From Epilithonimonas sp. JDS (GTDB taxonomy: Bacteria > Bacteroidota > Bacteroidia > Flavobacteriales > Weeksellaceae): DNA of 64,000 bases. The notes under the pieces were generated by a model that was given only the letters and a program-made list of their open reading frames with translations, did not search any database and was not told the origin of the DNA. Position 1 is the first letter of the stretch, and each line of letters begins with the position of its first letter. The stretch covers positions 1,178,001-1,242,000 of the forward strand of contig NZ_JAJSAX010000001.1 in the NCBI RefSeq assembly GCF_021261315.1, written 5' to 3'. The position numbers and the translations under genes are program-made. Positions 28,024 to 35,756 of the stretch are shown one piece after another.

Positions 28024-28042
28024 TAAATTATGTTTTGAAATG

Positions 28043-28050
28043 CAAAAATA
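28043..28050 (-). promoter_or_regulatory. Promoter -7 box with -33 TTG for the methyltransferase
   Basis: The minus strand reads TATTTTTG, 20 bases before the start at 28023. A TTG (CAA at 28068-28070 on the plus strand) is spaced 17 bases upstream, fitting the Flavobacterium TTG-N17-23-TAnnTTTG pattern. Confidence 0.6.
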
Positions 28051-28074
28051 CAAAAGAATTATTCAAACAATCTT

Positions 28075-28082
28075 TATATTTG
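28075..28082 (+). promoter_or_regulatory. Promoter -7 box (TATATTTG) for the GT4 gene
   Basis: TATATTTG matches TAnnTTTG and lies 33 bases before the ATG at 28116. No good -33 TTG was found at the expected distance. It is divergent from, and interlaced with, the methyltransferase promoter. Confidence 0.55.
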
Positions 28083-28115
28083 TTTTTTTAGAATTAATTT
28101 TTTGATAACTCAGTA

Positions 28116-29258
28116 ATGCAGAAAAAAAAACAGGTGCTTTTCCGACACAGATCTATGGAAATGGGCGGCGTAGAAAAGGTAATCCTGAGCCTGTTGGAAA
28201 ATCTGGACAGGGAGAAATTTGACTTAACATATATTGTCAGTTTACATCAGGGAGAATTGAGAAACAAAGTTCCTGCACACGTAGATTACATCAAAATAAA
28301 CCGCGGAAAAGAGGATTTTTCCAATAATCCTTTGATTAATAAAATCCAGATTGCGGCAAGAGGTTTAAAAATTAAATTTCTGGAAAAATTTCCTGCTATT
28401 ATCGATCAGATTTATCTCAAGAAAAAATTCGATATAGAGATTGCTTCGACTTACGCTGATTACAATTCTGTGATCCAAAGTCCGAACAGAAATTCAAAAA
28501 AAATCGGCTGGCTGCATTCTGATATCACAGTGCAAGGATTAAAAGGTATTCTTCCGGAAATTCTGAGAAATCTTCAGAGTTTCGATCACGTGATTTATGG
28601 CTCACAGCAGTCGTATGATATTCTGCACCAGTTTTTTCCTGACATTAAGATTAAAAACGAAAGCGTTATTCTCAATCCGATTCCAATTGAAGAATTGAAG
28701 ATCAAAGCAAAAGAATTCCCGGTAGATTATGGGAAAATTCCAACTTTTGTGTCTGTTGCGAGATTACATTTCAGAAAGGGATTTCATAAATTAATTGAAG
28801 CACACAAACTGCTTCTGGATGAAGGTTTCGAACACCAAATAATCGTCGTTGGCGATGGTGAGGAAAGAGAAAATCTTGAAAATCAGATTAAACAGCTTGG
28901 CGTAGAAGAATCTTTTAAACTTCTAGGAACCAAGATGAATCCTTACCCTTATGTGAAAAATGCAGATTTCTACATTATGCCATCAGAAACAGAAGGCTGG
29001 CCGCTGATTATCGCAGAAACACTGATTCTTCAAATCCCAATTATCGCAACCAATGTTGGTGGTATTCCGGAGATGATAACCAACGGAAAAAATGGCTATC
29101 TGATTGATTATGATGCTGAAAAAATGAAGGACGGAATGAAAGAGTTTCTAATCAATTCCCAGTTAGTTGCAACCATCAGAGAAAATCTGAAAGATTCCGA
29201 AAAACAATTCGACAATCAAAAGATCTTTGATGAAGTTACCAAAATCATCGAAAGCTGA
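28116..29258 (+). CDS. Glycosyltransferase family 4
   Basis: This 380-aa GT-B enzyme opens with RHRSMEMGGVEKVILSLLENL, the standard GT4 N-terminal glycine loop. The C-terminal half holds FVSVARLHFRKGFHKLIEAHKLL, VGDGEERENLENQIKQLG and PSETEGWPLIIAETLILQIP, the E-x7-E motif that binds the donor nucleotide. It is close in sequence to the second GT4 of the window (33034-34194). It likely retains anomeric configuration; donor unknown. It ends 2 bases before the convergent acyltransferase gene. Confidence 0.93.
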   Translation: MQKKKQVLFRHRSMEMGGVEKVILSLLENLDREKFDLTYIVSLHQGELRNKVPAHVDYIKINRGKEDFSNNPLINKIQIAARGLKIKFLEKFPAIIDQIYLKKKFDIEIASTYADYNSVIQSPNRNSKKIGWLHSDITVQGLKGILPEILRNLQSFDHVIYGSQQSYDILHQFFPDIKIKNESVILNPIPIEELKIKAKEFPVDYGKIPTFVSVARLHFRKGFHKLIEAHKLLLDEGFEHQIIVVGDGEERENLENQIKQLGVEESFKLLGTKMNPYPYVKNADFYIMPSETEGWPLIIAETLILQIPIIATNVGGIPEMITNGKNGYLIDYDAEKMKDGMKEFLINSQLVATIRENLKDSEKQFDNQKIFDEVTKIIES

Positions 29259-29260
29259 TT

Positions 29261-29830
29261 CTAACGAAGTCTTTTTGCTTTTTTGAATTTATACGGCTGA
29301 TTTTTCTTGATAAATTCATCCAACGCTTTTCGGTCTTTTTCCAATTCTCGCGGATAAACAGCATTTCCTTTCAGAATAATATCGCCGTAATCCTCAATGC
29401 TGCAGACGAACTGAGCGGGGTTCCCTACAAAAACAGTATTCGGCGGCATAGATTGTGACAAAACCGAATTAGCGCCCAAAATACAGTTATCGCCGATCTC
29501 AACGTGTTCTGTAATGACGCAGTTGAGGGCAATTGTACAATTGTTACCAATTTTGATTCTTCCAAAAATACGCGCATCTTCATAACCCGGAATTCTACGC
29601 AACATCGTAGTGGTTCCGCCGTGATTTACAAATCTTACGCCTGCAGCAATATTCACATTATCTCCAATCTCGATAAGATAAGGCTCTGTTCCGAAATAAA
29701 CTTTGTCCGGCGTATTCAGATTTTTGCCCACTTTCATACCTTTATATTTGCAGATCTCAACATTGGCTTTGTTCAGCATTTGCTCGTAAACGGATTGTAT
29801 TTTCAGCAGTATTTTATAGAAAAGAATCAT
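29261..29830 (-). CDS. Left-handed beta-helix acyltransferase
   Basis: This 189-aa protein has hexapeptide coils (IEIGDNVNIAAGVRF, IKIGNNCTIALNCVITEHVEIGDNCILGANSVL) and ends with MPPNTVFVGNPAQFV. The FVNHGGTT segment carries the histidine usually found at the active site of the galactoside/maltose acetyltransferase type. It lies back to back with the KAS III/ACP cassette, sharing a short divergent promoter region, so it is a candidate for using the acyl group that cassette makes. That link is inference; plain O-acetylation is the default. Confidence 0.85.
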   Translation of the reverse strand: MILFYKILLKIQSVYEQMLNKANVEICKYKGMKVGKNLNTPDKVYFGTEPYLIEIGDNVNIAAGVRFVNHGGTTTMLRRIPGYEDARIFGRIKIGNNCTIALNCVITEHVEIGDNCILGANSVLSQSMPPNTVFVGNPAQFVCSIEDYGDIILKGNAVYPRELEKDRKALDEFIKKNQPYKFKKAKRLR

Positions 29831-29843
29831 TTTCCTGTTTTTG

Positions 29844-29851
29844 CAAAATTA
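29844..29851 (-). promoter_or_regulatory. Promoter -7 box (TAATTTTG) for the acyltransferase
   Basis: The minus strand reads TAATTTTG, matching TAnnTTTG, 13 bases before the start codon at 29830. A -33 element was not clear. Confidence 0.45.
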
Positions 29852-29901
29852 AATAATTATAAATTGAAAGCAGCAATTTTAATACTTTTCCCTATTATTA
29901 G

Positions 29902-29909
29902 TATCTTTG
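29902..29909 (+). promoter_or_regulatory. Promoter -7 box (TATCTTTG) for the acyl cassette
   Basis: TATCTTTG matches TAnnTTTG and lies 25 bases before the KAS III start at 29935. The same octamer recurs ahead of the second KAS III gene (32050-32057). No -33 TTG was found at normal spacing. Confidence 0.6.
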
Positions 29910-29934
29910 TTAAAAATTTTTTTACAAAAATACA

Positions 29935-30888
29935 ATGATCAATATTGCTGCAATCGAACATTATCTCCCGGAAAATGTACTGACAAATTCTGACTTAGAA
30001 AAAGAATTCCCTGAGTGGAATGCAGCAAAAATCAATGCCAAAATCGGAATCGACGTAAGACACGTAGCCGGCGAAAATGAAACCTCTCTGGATCTCGCTT
30101 TCGAAGCATGTCAGAAGCTGTTCAAAACCTACGACAAATCAAACATTGATTTTATCCTTTTCTGCACACAAAGTCCGGATTACTTCCTGCCAACAACAGC
30201 GTGCATGCTTCAGGATAAGCTGGAGCTGCCGAAGAAAACGGGTGCTCTGGATTTTAACTTGGGCTGTTCTGGTTTTGTTTACGGATTGGCTCTGGCAAAA
30301 GGTTTGATTTCGATTGGACTTGCAAAAAATGTTTTGCTTGTGACCGCAGAGACTTATTCCAAATTTTTGGATAAAGAAGACAAATCAAACAGAAGTATTT
30401 TTGGCGATGCGGCAGCAGTGACAATTGTTGAAAAAGACGATTCAAAAGCAGATTTTCAGTTTTCTGTAGGGACAGACGGAAGTGGTTTTGAAAATCTGAT
30501 TGTCAAAAACGGCGCTTCAAGATTCGGTAAATCAGATGATACAACCTTGTTTATGAACGGACCGGAGATTTTCAACTTCACTATAGAAAATATTCCCGGA
30601 CTGGTGGAAGACACTTTGTCTAAGAACAGTCTGACGATGGAAGATATCGACCTATTTGTTTTTCATCAGGCCAATTCTTATATGCTGAATTATCTTAGAA
30701 AAAAATGCAAAATTCCGGAAGACAAATTTGTCATCGATATGAAGGATTCGGGAAATACGGTTTCTGCCACAATCCCAATCGCTTTGGAATCTGCGCTTAA
30801 AAATGGAAAAATAAAGTCCGGAAGTAAAGTTCTGATCGCAGGTTTTGGCGTTGGCTATTCCTGGGCAGCCGGAATTATAGAATTTTAA
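29935..30888 (+). CDS. 3-oxoacyl-ACP synthase III (FabH-like), copy 1
   Basis: This 317-aa KAS III-family enzyme carries the catalytic triad Cys111 (NLGCSGF), His244 (FHQAN) and Asn274 (GNTVSA), almost the same numbering as E. coli FabH. KAS III condenses an acyl-CoA starter with malonyl-ACP by decarboxylation to give a 3-oxoacyl-ACP. It lies inside a glycan locus, followed by an ACP and a ketoreductase, so a specialised role making a sugar acyl group is more likely than housekeeping lipid synthesis. A second copy at 32080 is very similar by eye. The housekeeping fabH is expected elsewhere in the genome. Confidence 0.93.
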   Translation: MINIAAIEHYLPENVLTNSDLEKEFPEWNAAKINAKIGIDVRHVAGENETSLDLAFEACQKLFKTYDKSNIDFILFCTQSPDYFLPTTACMLQDKLELPKKTGALDFNLGCSGFVYGLALAKGLISIGLAKNVLLVTAETYSKFLDKEDKSNRSIFGDAAAVTIVEKDDSKADFQFSVGTDGSGFENLIVKNGASRFGKSDDTTLFMNGPEIFNFTIENIPGLVEDTLSKNSLTMEDIDLFVFHQANSYMLNYLRKKCKIPEDKFVIDMKDSGNTVSATIPIALESALKNGKIKSGSKVLIAGFGVGYSWAAGIIEF

Positions 30889-30908
30889 AATATATTAAAC
30901 TATAAATA

Positions 30909-31142
30909 ATGAATACACAAACGTTTTTAGAAAAACTACAGGACGAATTGGAAGAAGATGATGCTTTGACACTTGATACAAAATTCAAAGAACTGGAAAA
31001 TTATGACTCTATGTCTGTACTGTCATTGATCGCTTTTATTGACGAAAGTTTTGATAAAAGTCTTGATACTAAACATTTTAAAGACATCTCTACTGTTCAG
31101 GAACTGAAAGAACTGATTGGCTCAGAAAATTTTGAAGACTAA
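30909..31142 (+). CDS. Acyl carrier protein
   Basis: This 77-aa acidic helical protein has a phosphopantetheine site at Ser34 in NYDSMSVLSL (D-S-M, where D-S-L is usual). Length and the acidic composition fit a free-standing ACP. It holds the growing acyl chain as a thioester for the neighbouring KAS III and ketoreductase. It starts 20 bases after KAS III copy 1, and its stop shares one base with the ketoreductase start (TAATG), so expression is coupled. The D-S-M variant and the locus position suggest it is dedicated to this pathway rather than general fatty acid synthesis. Confidence 0.92.
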   Translation: MNTQTFLEKLQDELEEDDALTLDTKFKELENYDSMSVLSLIAFIDESFDKSLDTKHFKDISTVQELKELIGSENFED

Positions 31143-31903
31143 TGTCTGATTTTTTTTCACTTCAGGATAAAACCATCGTCATTTCCGGAGCTTCTTCCGG
31201 AATTGGCAAATCCTGCGCAGAACTCTGTGCAGCTTCAGGAGCGAAATTAATCCTGCTTGGAAGAGACATTTCCAAACTTGAAACTGCATTTCAGGAATTT
31301 AAATTTAAAGAAAAACCGCTCTTCCTAGAATTGGATATTACCTCAGAAGATGATGTAAACCAGCTTTCTAAAACTCTGATAGAAAAAGACATAAAAGTCT
31401 CAGGCTTTGTCCATTCCGCAGGTTTGAAACATACTTTACCTCTCAAAAATACCGGAACGAAAGTATTGAATGAGAGTTTTACTGTTAATGTATTTTCAGG
31501 ATTTTATTTGGCAAGAGCTTTCTCTCAGAAAAAACTAAAAGCTGATAATCAAAGCTTTGTCTTTATTTCATCAATTGCGGGCGTTGTAGGCGAACCCGCA
31601 AATCTGGCTTACAGCGCTACAAAAGGTGCGTTGATCTCGGGAACCAAATCTTTGGCTCTGGAACTGGCAAAACAAAAGACAAGAGTCAACTGTGTGAGTC
31701 CTGCAATGGTAAACACGCCGCTTAGCGAAAAAATGTTTGATAACATTGGCGAGGAAGCCACAAAAAATATTCTGGACAAACATCCGTTGGGAATCGGAAA
31801 TCCTGAAGATGTTGCAAAATCGGTGATTTTCTTACTTTCGGAAGGCTCCAGCTGGATTACAGGCACGAATTTGATTGTAGACGGCGGCTATTCTGCTCAT
31901 TAA
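31142..31903 (+). CDS. 3-oxoacyl-ACP reductase-like SDR (FabG-type)
   Basis: This 253-aa classical SDR has the cofactor loop GASSGIG at residues 16-22, the catalytic serine in SSIAGVVG, the YSATKGAL active-site Tyr and Lys, and the C-terminal ITGTNLIVDGGYSAH typical of FabG. It would reduce 3-oxoacyl-ACP to 3-hydroxyacyl-ACP with NADPH. No dehydratase or enoyl reductase is encoded nearby, so the 3-hydroxyl should remain in the product. It is translationally coupled to the ACP and precedes the second KAS III by 176 bases. Confidence 0.9.
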   Translation: MSDFFSLQDKTIVISGASSGIGKSCAELCAASGAKLILLGRDISKLETAFQEFKFKEKPLFLELDITSEDDVNQLSKTLIEKDIKVSGFVHSAGLKHTLPLKNTGTKVLNESFTVNVFSGFYLARAFSQKKLKADNQSFVFISSIAGVVGEPANLAYSATKGALISGTKSLALELAKQKTRVNCVSPAMVNTPLSEKMFDNIGEEATKNILDKHPLGIGNPEDVAKSVIFLLSEGSSWITGTNLIVDGGYSAH

Positions 31904-32049
31904 TTAAATCCTTTGAATCCCTTTATTTAAAGTCGATTTTCAAGATTAATTAATAAAAACAGATTATTTTTGATGAATCAATAAGCATAAAGTTTCATAA
32001 AAAACTCTTTCCGGTGGCATTCTATACATAACATTCTTTTTAAGATGCT

Positions 32050-32057
32050 TATCTTTG
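32050..32057 (+). promoter_or_regulatory. Promoter -7 box (TATCTTTG) for KAS III copy 2
   Basis: TATCTTTG matches TAnnTTTG, 22 bases before the start at 32080. The 176-base space after the ketoreductase gene therefore probably contains an internal promoter. No -33 TTG was seen. Confidence 0.58.
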
Positions 32058-32079
32058 CAAAAATTTACCCCACGCTAAT

Positions 32080-33030
32080 ATGATTAACATTGCAGCGATA
32101 GAATACTATCTGCCCAAAAATATATTAACCAACGAAGATATTGCCAATGAATTCCCGGAGTGGAATGCAGAAAAAATCAAATCAAAAATCGGTGTGGAAT
32201 CCAGACATTTCGCAGATGAATCTCAAACGGCGCTTGATTTAGCTTTCGAAGCTTGTGAGAAGCTTTTTGAAAATTATGATAAGAGCAAGATCGATTTTAT
32301 TCTCTTCTGTACGCAAAGTCCTGACTATTTCCTTCCGACGACCGCCTGTATTTTACAGGACAAATTGGGACTTCAAAAAAACATTGGTGCTTTGGACTTC
32401 AATCTTGGCTGTTCTGGTTTTGTCTATGGATTGACCTTAGCAAAAGGTTTGATTTCTATTGGTTTAGCTAAAAATATTCTACTCGTTACGTCTGATACTT
32501 ACACCAAATTTCTGGACAAAAATGATAAATCCAACAGAAGTATTTTCGGAGACGGTGCTGCTGTGAGTGTGATTGAAAAGGACGATTCCAAAGCAGATTT
32601 CCAATATGTTGTAGGAACAGATGGCGCGGGTTACAACAATCTGATTGTAGAAAACGGCGCTTCCAGAAACGCTTCCGAAAAGCCTGTTCTATTTATGAAA
32701 GGACCAAAGATTTTTACTTTTGCATTGGAAAATATTCCTGCATTAATTAGTGAAACGCTGGAGAAAAACAAACTCAGACTGGAAGACATCGACCTTTTTG
32801 TGTTTCATCAGGCAAGTTCTTATATGCTGAATTACCTTAAAAATCTTTGTAATATTCCAGACGAAAAATTCTTCCTGGATATGAAAGACATTGGTAATAC
32901 AGTTTCTGCCAGTATTCCGATTGCGCTGAAATTGGCCTTAAATCAAGGTAAAATCAAGGAAGGTTTCAAAGTGATGGTTGCCGGTTTTGGGGTTGGCTAT
33001 TCCTGGGGAGCGGGAATTTTAGAATTCTAA
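32080..33030 (+). CDS. 3-oxoacyl-ACP synthase III (FabH-like), copy 2
   Basis: This 316-aa paralogue of the gene at 29935 looks about two-thirds identical or more by eye, with long shared stretches around the catalytic cysteine. The triad is complete: Cys111, His243 and Asn273. Differences cluster at the N-terminal helices and at residues 195-230 (NASEKPVLFMKGPK here), a region that in FabH lines the acyl pocket and dimer edge, so starter preference could differ from copy 1. It has its own promoter box and is followed after 3 bases by a GT4 gene. Confidence 0.93.
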   Translation: MINIAAIEYYLPKNILTNEDIANEFPEWNAEKIKSKIGVESRHFADESQTALDLAFEACEKLFENYDKSKIDFILFCTQSPDYFLPTTACILQDKLGLQKNIGALDFNLGCSGFVYGLTLAKGLISIGLAKNILLVTSDTYTKFLDKNDKSNRSIFGDGAAVSVIEKDDSKADFQYVVGTDGAGYNNLIVENGASRNASEKPVLFMKGPKIFTFALENIPALISETLEKNKLRLEDIDLFVFHQASSYMLNYLKNLCNIPDEKFFLDMKDIGNTVSASIPIALKLALNQGKIKEGFKVMVAGFGVGYSWGAGILEF

Positions 33031-33033
33031 ATT

Positions 33034-34194
33034 TTGAAAAAGAAAATCCTTATCAGAATTGGTTCTCTGCGTCACGGCGGCGCAGAAAAAGTGCTGGTAA
33101 CTTTTCTCAAAAACCTCCCGAAAGACAAATATGAGATTGATCTGTTGTTAAATCTCTACTCCGGAAAATATCTGACAGACGTTCCGGATTGGGTCAACGT
33201 GATGTACCTCAACCGCGGCGAAATGATCACCACCAACCGCCCAAAAGATATTCCTACAAAAATATACCGTGTTGTCTATCAAAGACTTTTAAAAAAATAC
33301 CCTAAAATTCTTTATAAACGGAAACTCAAAAATAAAGTTTACGACATTGAGTTTGCTGCGATTCACGGTTTCAAAGATGAAGTTCTGAACAGCCCTTTGA
33401 AATCATCTAAAAAACTGATGTGGATCCACAACGATCTTACGCAGGTCAGCGGCTACACGCCCGAAAAGATCAGGCACTTTTTTCTTTATGACAAAGTGAT
33501 GGTCATTTCTGAGAAGATCCAGCAGACATTTTTGGATTTAGCAAAAACTGAAGCCGAAAAAAATAAAATTGTGAGAATTTACAATCCGCTGGACACCAAC
33601 GAAATTCTCGGGAAGTCAGAAGCGGGAAGTCAGAAGTCGGAAGACCTTCAACCTTCAACCTCAGACCTCCAACCTGTATTCATTTCTGTCGGAACCGTTT
33701 TTCCTCAGAAAGGATTTGACAGATTGCTGCAAGTTCATAAAAGACTTTTGGATGAAGGTTTCCAACACAAAGTTTTGATTGTTGGCGATGGTTACGATTT
33801 TGAAAATGTCAAAAAACTGAAAACAGCATTGGGTGTTGATGAAACGGCGACAATGCTTGGCTTTACAGACAATCCTTATCCTTACTTCAAGGCGGCAGAT
33901 TTTTATATTCTGAGTTCCAGATACGAAGGTTATCCAACCGTTTTATTCGAAGCGATTACTTTAAAAAAGAACATCATCGCAACTGATGTTTCGGGCGTTA
34001 CAGAAATGCTGGAAAACGGAAAACTGGGCTTGATTACAGAGAATTCCGAAGAAGGAATCTATGATGGGATGAAAAAAGCACTGACAAATCCTGAACATTT
34101 CAAATCTTATCAGGAAAATCTTGAGCATTACGAAATGCCTTTCAACCTGAAAAATTCTGTCGATAAGATTATGGAAATCATTGATAATCTGTAA
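33034..34194 (+). CDS. Glycosyltransferase family 4 with repeat-derived linker
   Basis: This 386-aa GT-B enzyme starts with TTG (no alternative ATG) 3 bases after KAS III copy 2. RIGSLRHGGAEKVLVTFLKNL is the N-terminal glycine loop. ISVGTVFPQKGFDRLLQVHKRL, VGDGYDFENVKKLK and SSRYEGYPTVLFEAITLKK give the C-terminal donor domain with its E-x7-E motif. Between the two domains, residues about 193-214 (KSEAGSQKSEDLQPSTSDLQP) are low-complexity and encoded by repeated GGGAAGTCAGAAG and ACCTTCA units that resemble intergenic repeats. The frame is intact. Compared with the sister GT4 at 28116, this linker is several residues longer. Confidence 0.92.
   Translation: MKKKILIRIGSLRHGGAEKVLVTFLKNLPKDKYEIDLLLNLYSGKYLTDVPDWVNVMYLNRGEMITTNRPKDIPTKIYRVVYQRLLKKYPKILYKRKLKNKVYDIEFAAIHGFKDEVLNSPLKSSKKLMWIHNDLTQVSGYTPEKIRHFFLYDKVMVISEKIQQTFLDLAKTEAEKNKIVRIYNPLDTNEILGKSEAGSQKSEDLQPSTSDLQPVFISVGTVFPQKGFDRLLQVHKRLLDEGFQHKVLIVGDGYDFENVKKLKTALGVDETATMLGFTDNPYPYFKAADFYILSSRYEGYPTVLFEAITLKKNIIATDVSGVTEMLENGKLGLITENSEEGIYDGMKKALTNPEHFKSYQENLEHYEMPFNLKNSVDKIMEIIDNL
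33610..33675 (+). repeat. Short-unit repeat inside a glycosyltransferase reading frame
   Basis: GGGAAGTCAGAAG occurs at 33610-33622 and again at 33624-33636, followed by TCGGAAG, then ACCTTCA twice in tandem and CCTCAGACCTCCAACC. The purine-rich half followed by a pyrimidine-rich half is the look of flavobacterial intergenic repeats. It lies in the interdomain linker of the GT4 without breaking the frame. Confidence 0.7.
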
Positions 34195-34200
34195 TTAGAA

Positions 34201-34227
34201 TTTAGATGTTAGACTTTAGATGTTAGA
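34201..34227 (+). repeat. 13-base direct repeat (TTTAGATGTTAGA x2)
   Basis: TTTAGATGTTAGA at 34201-34213 and 34215-34227, separated by one C, with a degenerate unit (TTAGAAT) before and TGATTTTGC after. It sits in the 139-base space between the GT4 and the serine-acetyltransferase-like gene. Confidence 0.7.
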
Positions 34228-34333
34228 TGATTTTGCTCAAATAAATCTGCAGAATTTGTATGATCTGCGAGAGAAATTTTGATATCTTAAATTTGTCAAG
34301 AATTAAATAGTTACAAATTCTTACTTTTACCAA

Positions 34334-34885
34334 ATGGCTTACAGCATTCTTCAAAAAGATTTTTACAGAGAAAGCGGAAAATATCTGTCTCATTTTCAGA
34401 TGCTGAAAAAATGTTTCAGTCCGAATCTGCATTACATCTACTGGTTCAGAAATGCTCAGAAACATCCGAAATCATCATTAACAGGTAAATTCTACCGACT
34501 CATTCTCCGCCATTATCAGATCAAATACGGCTTCCAGATCTATGCTGAAACCGAAATTGGCGAAGGTTTCTACCTTGGACATTGGGGCGCGCTCGTCATC
34601 AATCCGAAAGCTAAAATTGGGAAAAACTGCAATATTGCGCAAGGTGTCACCATCGCGCAGGCCAACCGTGGAAAAAATGAAGGCGTTCCTGTCATCGGAA
34701 ACGAAGTCTGGATCGGTCCAAACGCAGTTATTGTTGGAAATATTACAATTGGCAATAATGTTTTGATTGCGCCAAACGCTTATGTGAATACTGATGTTCC
34801 CGATAATTCTATTGCCTTGGGAAATCCTGCAGTGATTACCTCAAAACTCAATGCTACTGAGGGTTATATTAATAATAAGGTTTGA
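34334..34885 (+). CDS. Serine acetyltransferase-like hexapeptide acyltransferase
   Basis: This 183-aa protein has an N-terminal helical part, then KYGFQIYAETEIGEGFYLGHWG and coils AKIGKNCNIAQGVTI and VWIGPNAVIVGNITIGNNVLIAPNAYV, with a GHWGALVI histidine in the CysE-like position. CysE itself acetylates L-serine, but short versions in glycan loci usually acetylate sugars (WcaB-like). No cysteine-synthesis gene is adjacent, so a sugar role is preferred. It is the last gene of the polysaccharide locus before a terminator and a change to unrelated genes. Confidence 0.82.
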   Translation: MAYSILQKDFYRESGKYLSHFQMLKKCFSPNLHYIYWFRNAQKHPKSSLTGKFYRLILRHYQIKYGFQIYAETEIGEGFYLGHWGALVINPKAKIGKNCNIAQGVTIAQANRGKNEGVPVIGNEVWIGPNAVIVGNITIGNNVLIAPNAYVNTDVPDNSIALGNPAVITSKLNATEGYINNKV

Positions 34886-34923
34886 TTCAAAAATACTGAT
34901 TTCGAATTAGCAGCAGCCACAAA

Positions 34924-34952
34924 AAAAGTGACGCTGTCTCCAACGTCACTTT
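34924..34952. terminator. Bidirectional terminator at the end of the glycan locus
   Basis: AAAGTGACG pairs with CGTCACTTT around a 10-base loop, flanked by an A tract and followed by TTTAATAG. It lies between the convergent acyltransferase gene and the DUF4382 lipoprotein gene. Confidence 0.75.
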
Positions 34953-34979
34953 AATAGAAATGCTATTCTTTTATATTAA

Positions 34980-35756
34980 TTACTGATGTAAAGTTTTGGT
35001 TCCCAAATTGTTGATCTGGCCAAACACCACATTTACATTACTCTGATTCTCATCCATATATCCGGTTGTGTTTTCAGCATCATACGATACAGTATAATTA
35101 CCTTGCGGAAGACCTCTAAACATAAAAAAGCCGTCTGTATTTGGCAATGCAGTTGCGATGGTATCGTTTGCAACAATAACATGTATAATTGGTTTGGATG
35201 CTGCCGGCAAAACATAGCCTTTAATCTGGCCGTCAGTAAGTTCTGAAAAGGCACGTATCACAGGTTTAAGAATATATGAGCCATTTCCGGTTTTCACAAT
35301 AGATTTTCCTGCGTCGAAATCGATCCAAACATTATAGGCTCCGTTGGCCGTAAGGGTTTGATTCCAATTAAATTTCAATCCGCTTTGCTGTGCAGAAGGG
35401 GTTTGCAGCGGGTAGCTCACACCATTGACAACAATAGTGTTGTTGTTTCCTAAAATCATTCTCATCTGGCTCACACTTCCTACAGGCAGTACAACCTGCC
35501 CTAATGCGACATCAGTACCATTTTTAAAATCCAGAAGATTAAAAACACCCGGATTTGGGAACGTAATGGGAATCCATTCTCCGTTAGCATTAATTTCAAT
35601 CCGCTGAACGTCGATCTTAACAGCGTCATACATCGCCGGTCCATCGGTCAGTTTTACATTCACAGTTGCTGTTTGCCCTGCATCTGTTTCATTGTCATTA
35701 CATGAATTAATGCCTAAAGAAGCGGCAAATAATCCTAACAAAAATAACTTTTTCAT
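34980..35756 (-). CDS. DUF4382 domain lipoprotein
   Basis: This 258-aa protein has a lipoprotein signal peptide: MKKLFLLGLFAASLGINSC, with the lipid-modified Cys19. The mature part starts with an acidic linker (NDNETDAGQT), then VNVKLTDGPAMYDAVKIDVQ, the recognisable DUF4382 opening. A second, beta-rich domain near residues 180-258 (IKGYVLPAASKPIIHV to YTVSYDAENT) resembles a carboxypeptidase-regulatory-like fold. It is probably anchored in the outer membrane. No biochemical function is known to me for this family, and its neighbours do not suggest one. Confidence 0.87.
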   Translation of the reverse strand: MKKLFLLGLFAASLGINSCNDNETDAGQTATVNVKLTDGPAMYDAVKIDVQRIEINANGEWIPITFPNPGVFNLLDFKNGTDVALGQVVLPVGSVSQMRMILGNNNTIVVNGVSYPLQTPSAQQSGLKFNWNQTLTANGAYNVWIDFDAGKSIVKTGNGSYILKPVIRAFSELTDGQIKGYVLPAASKPIIHVIVANDTIATALPNTDGFFMFRGLPQGNYTVSYDAENTTGYMDENQSNVNVVFGQINNLGTKTLHQ

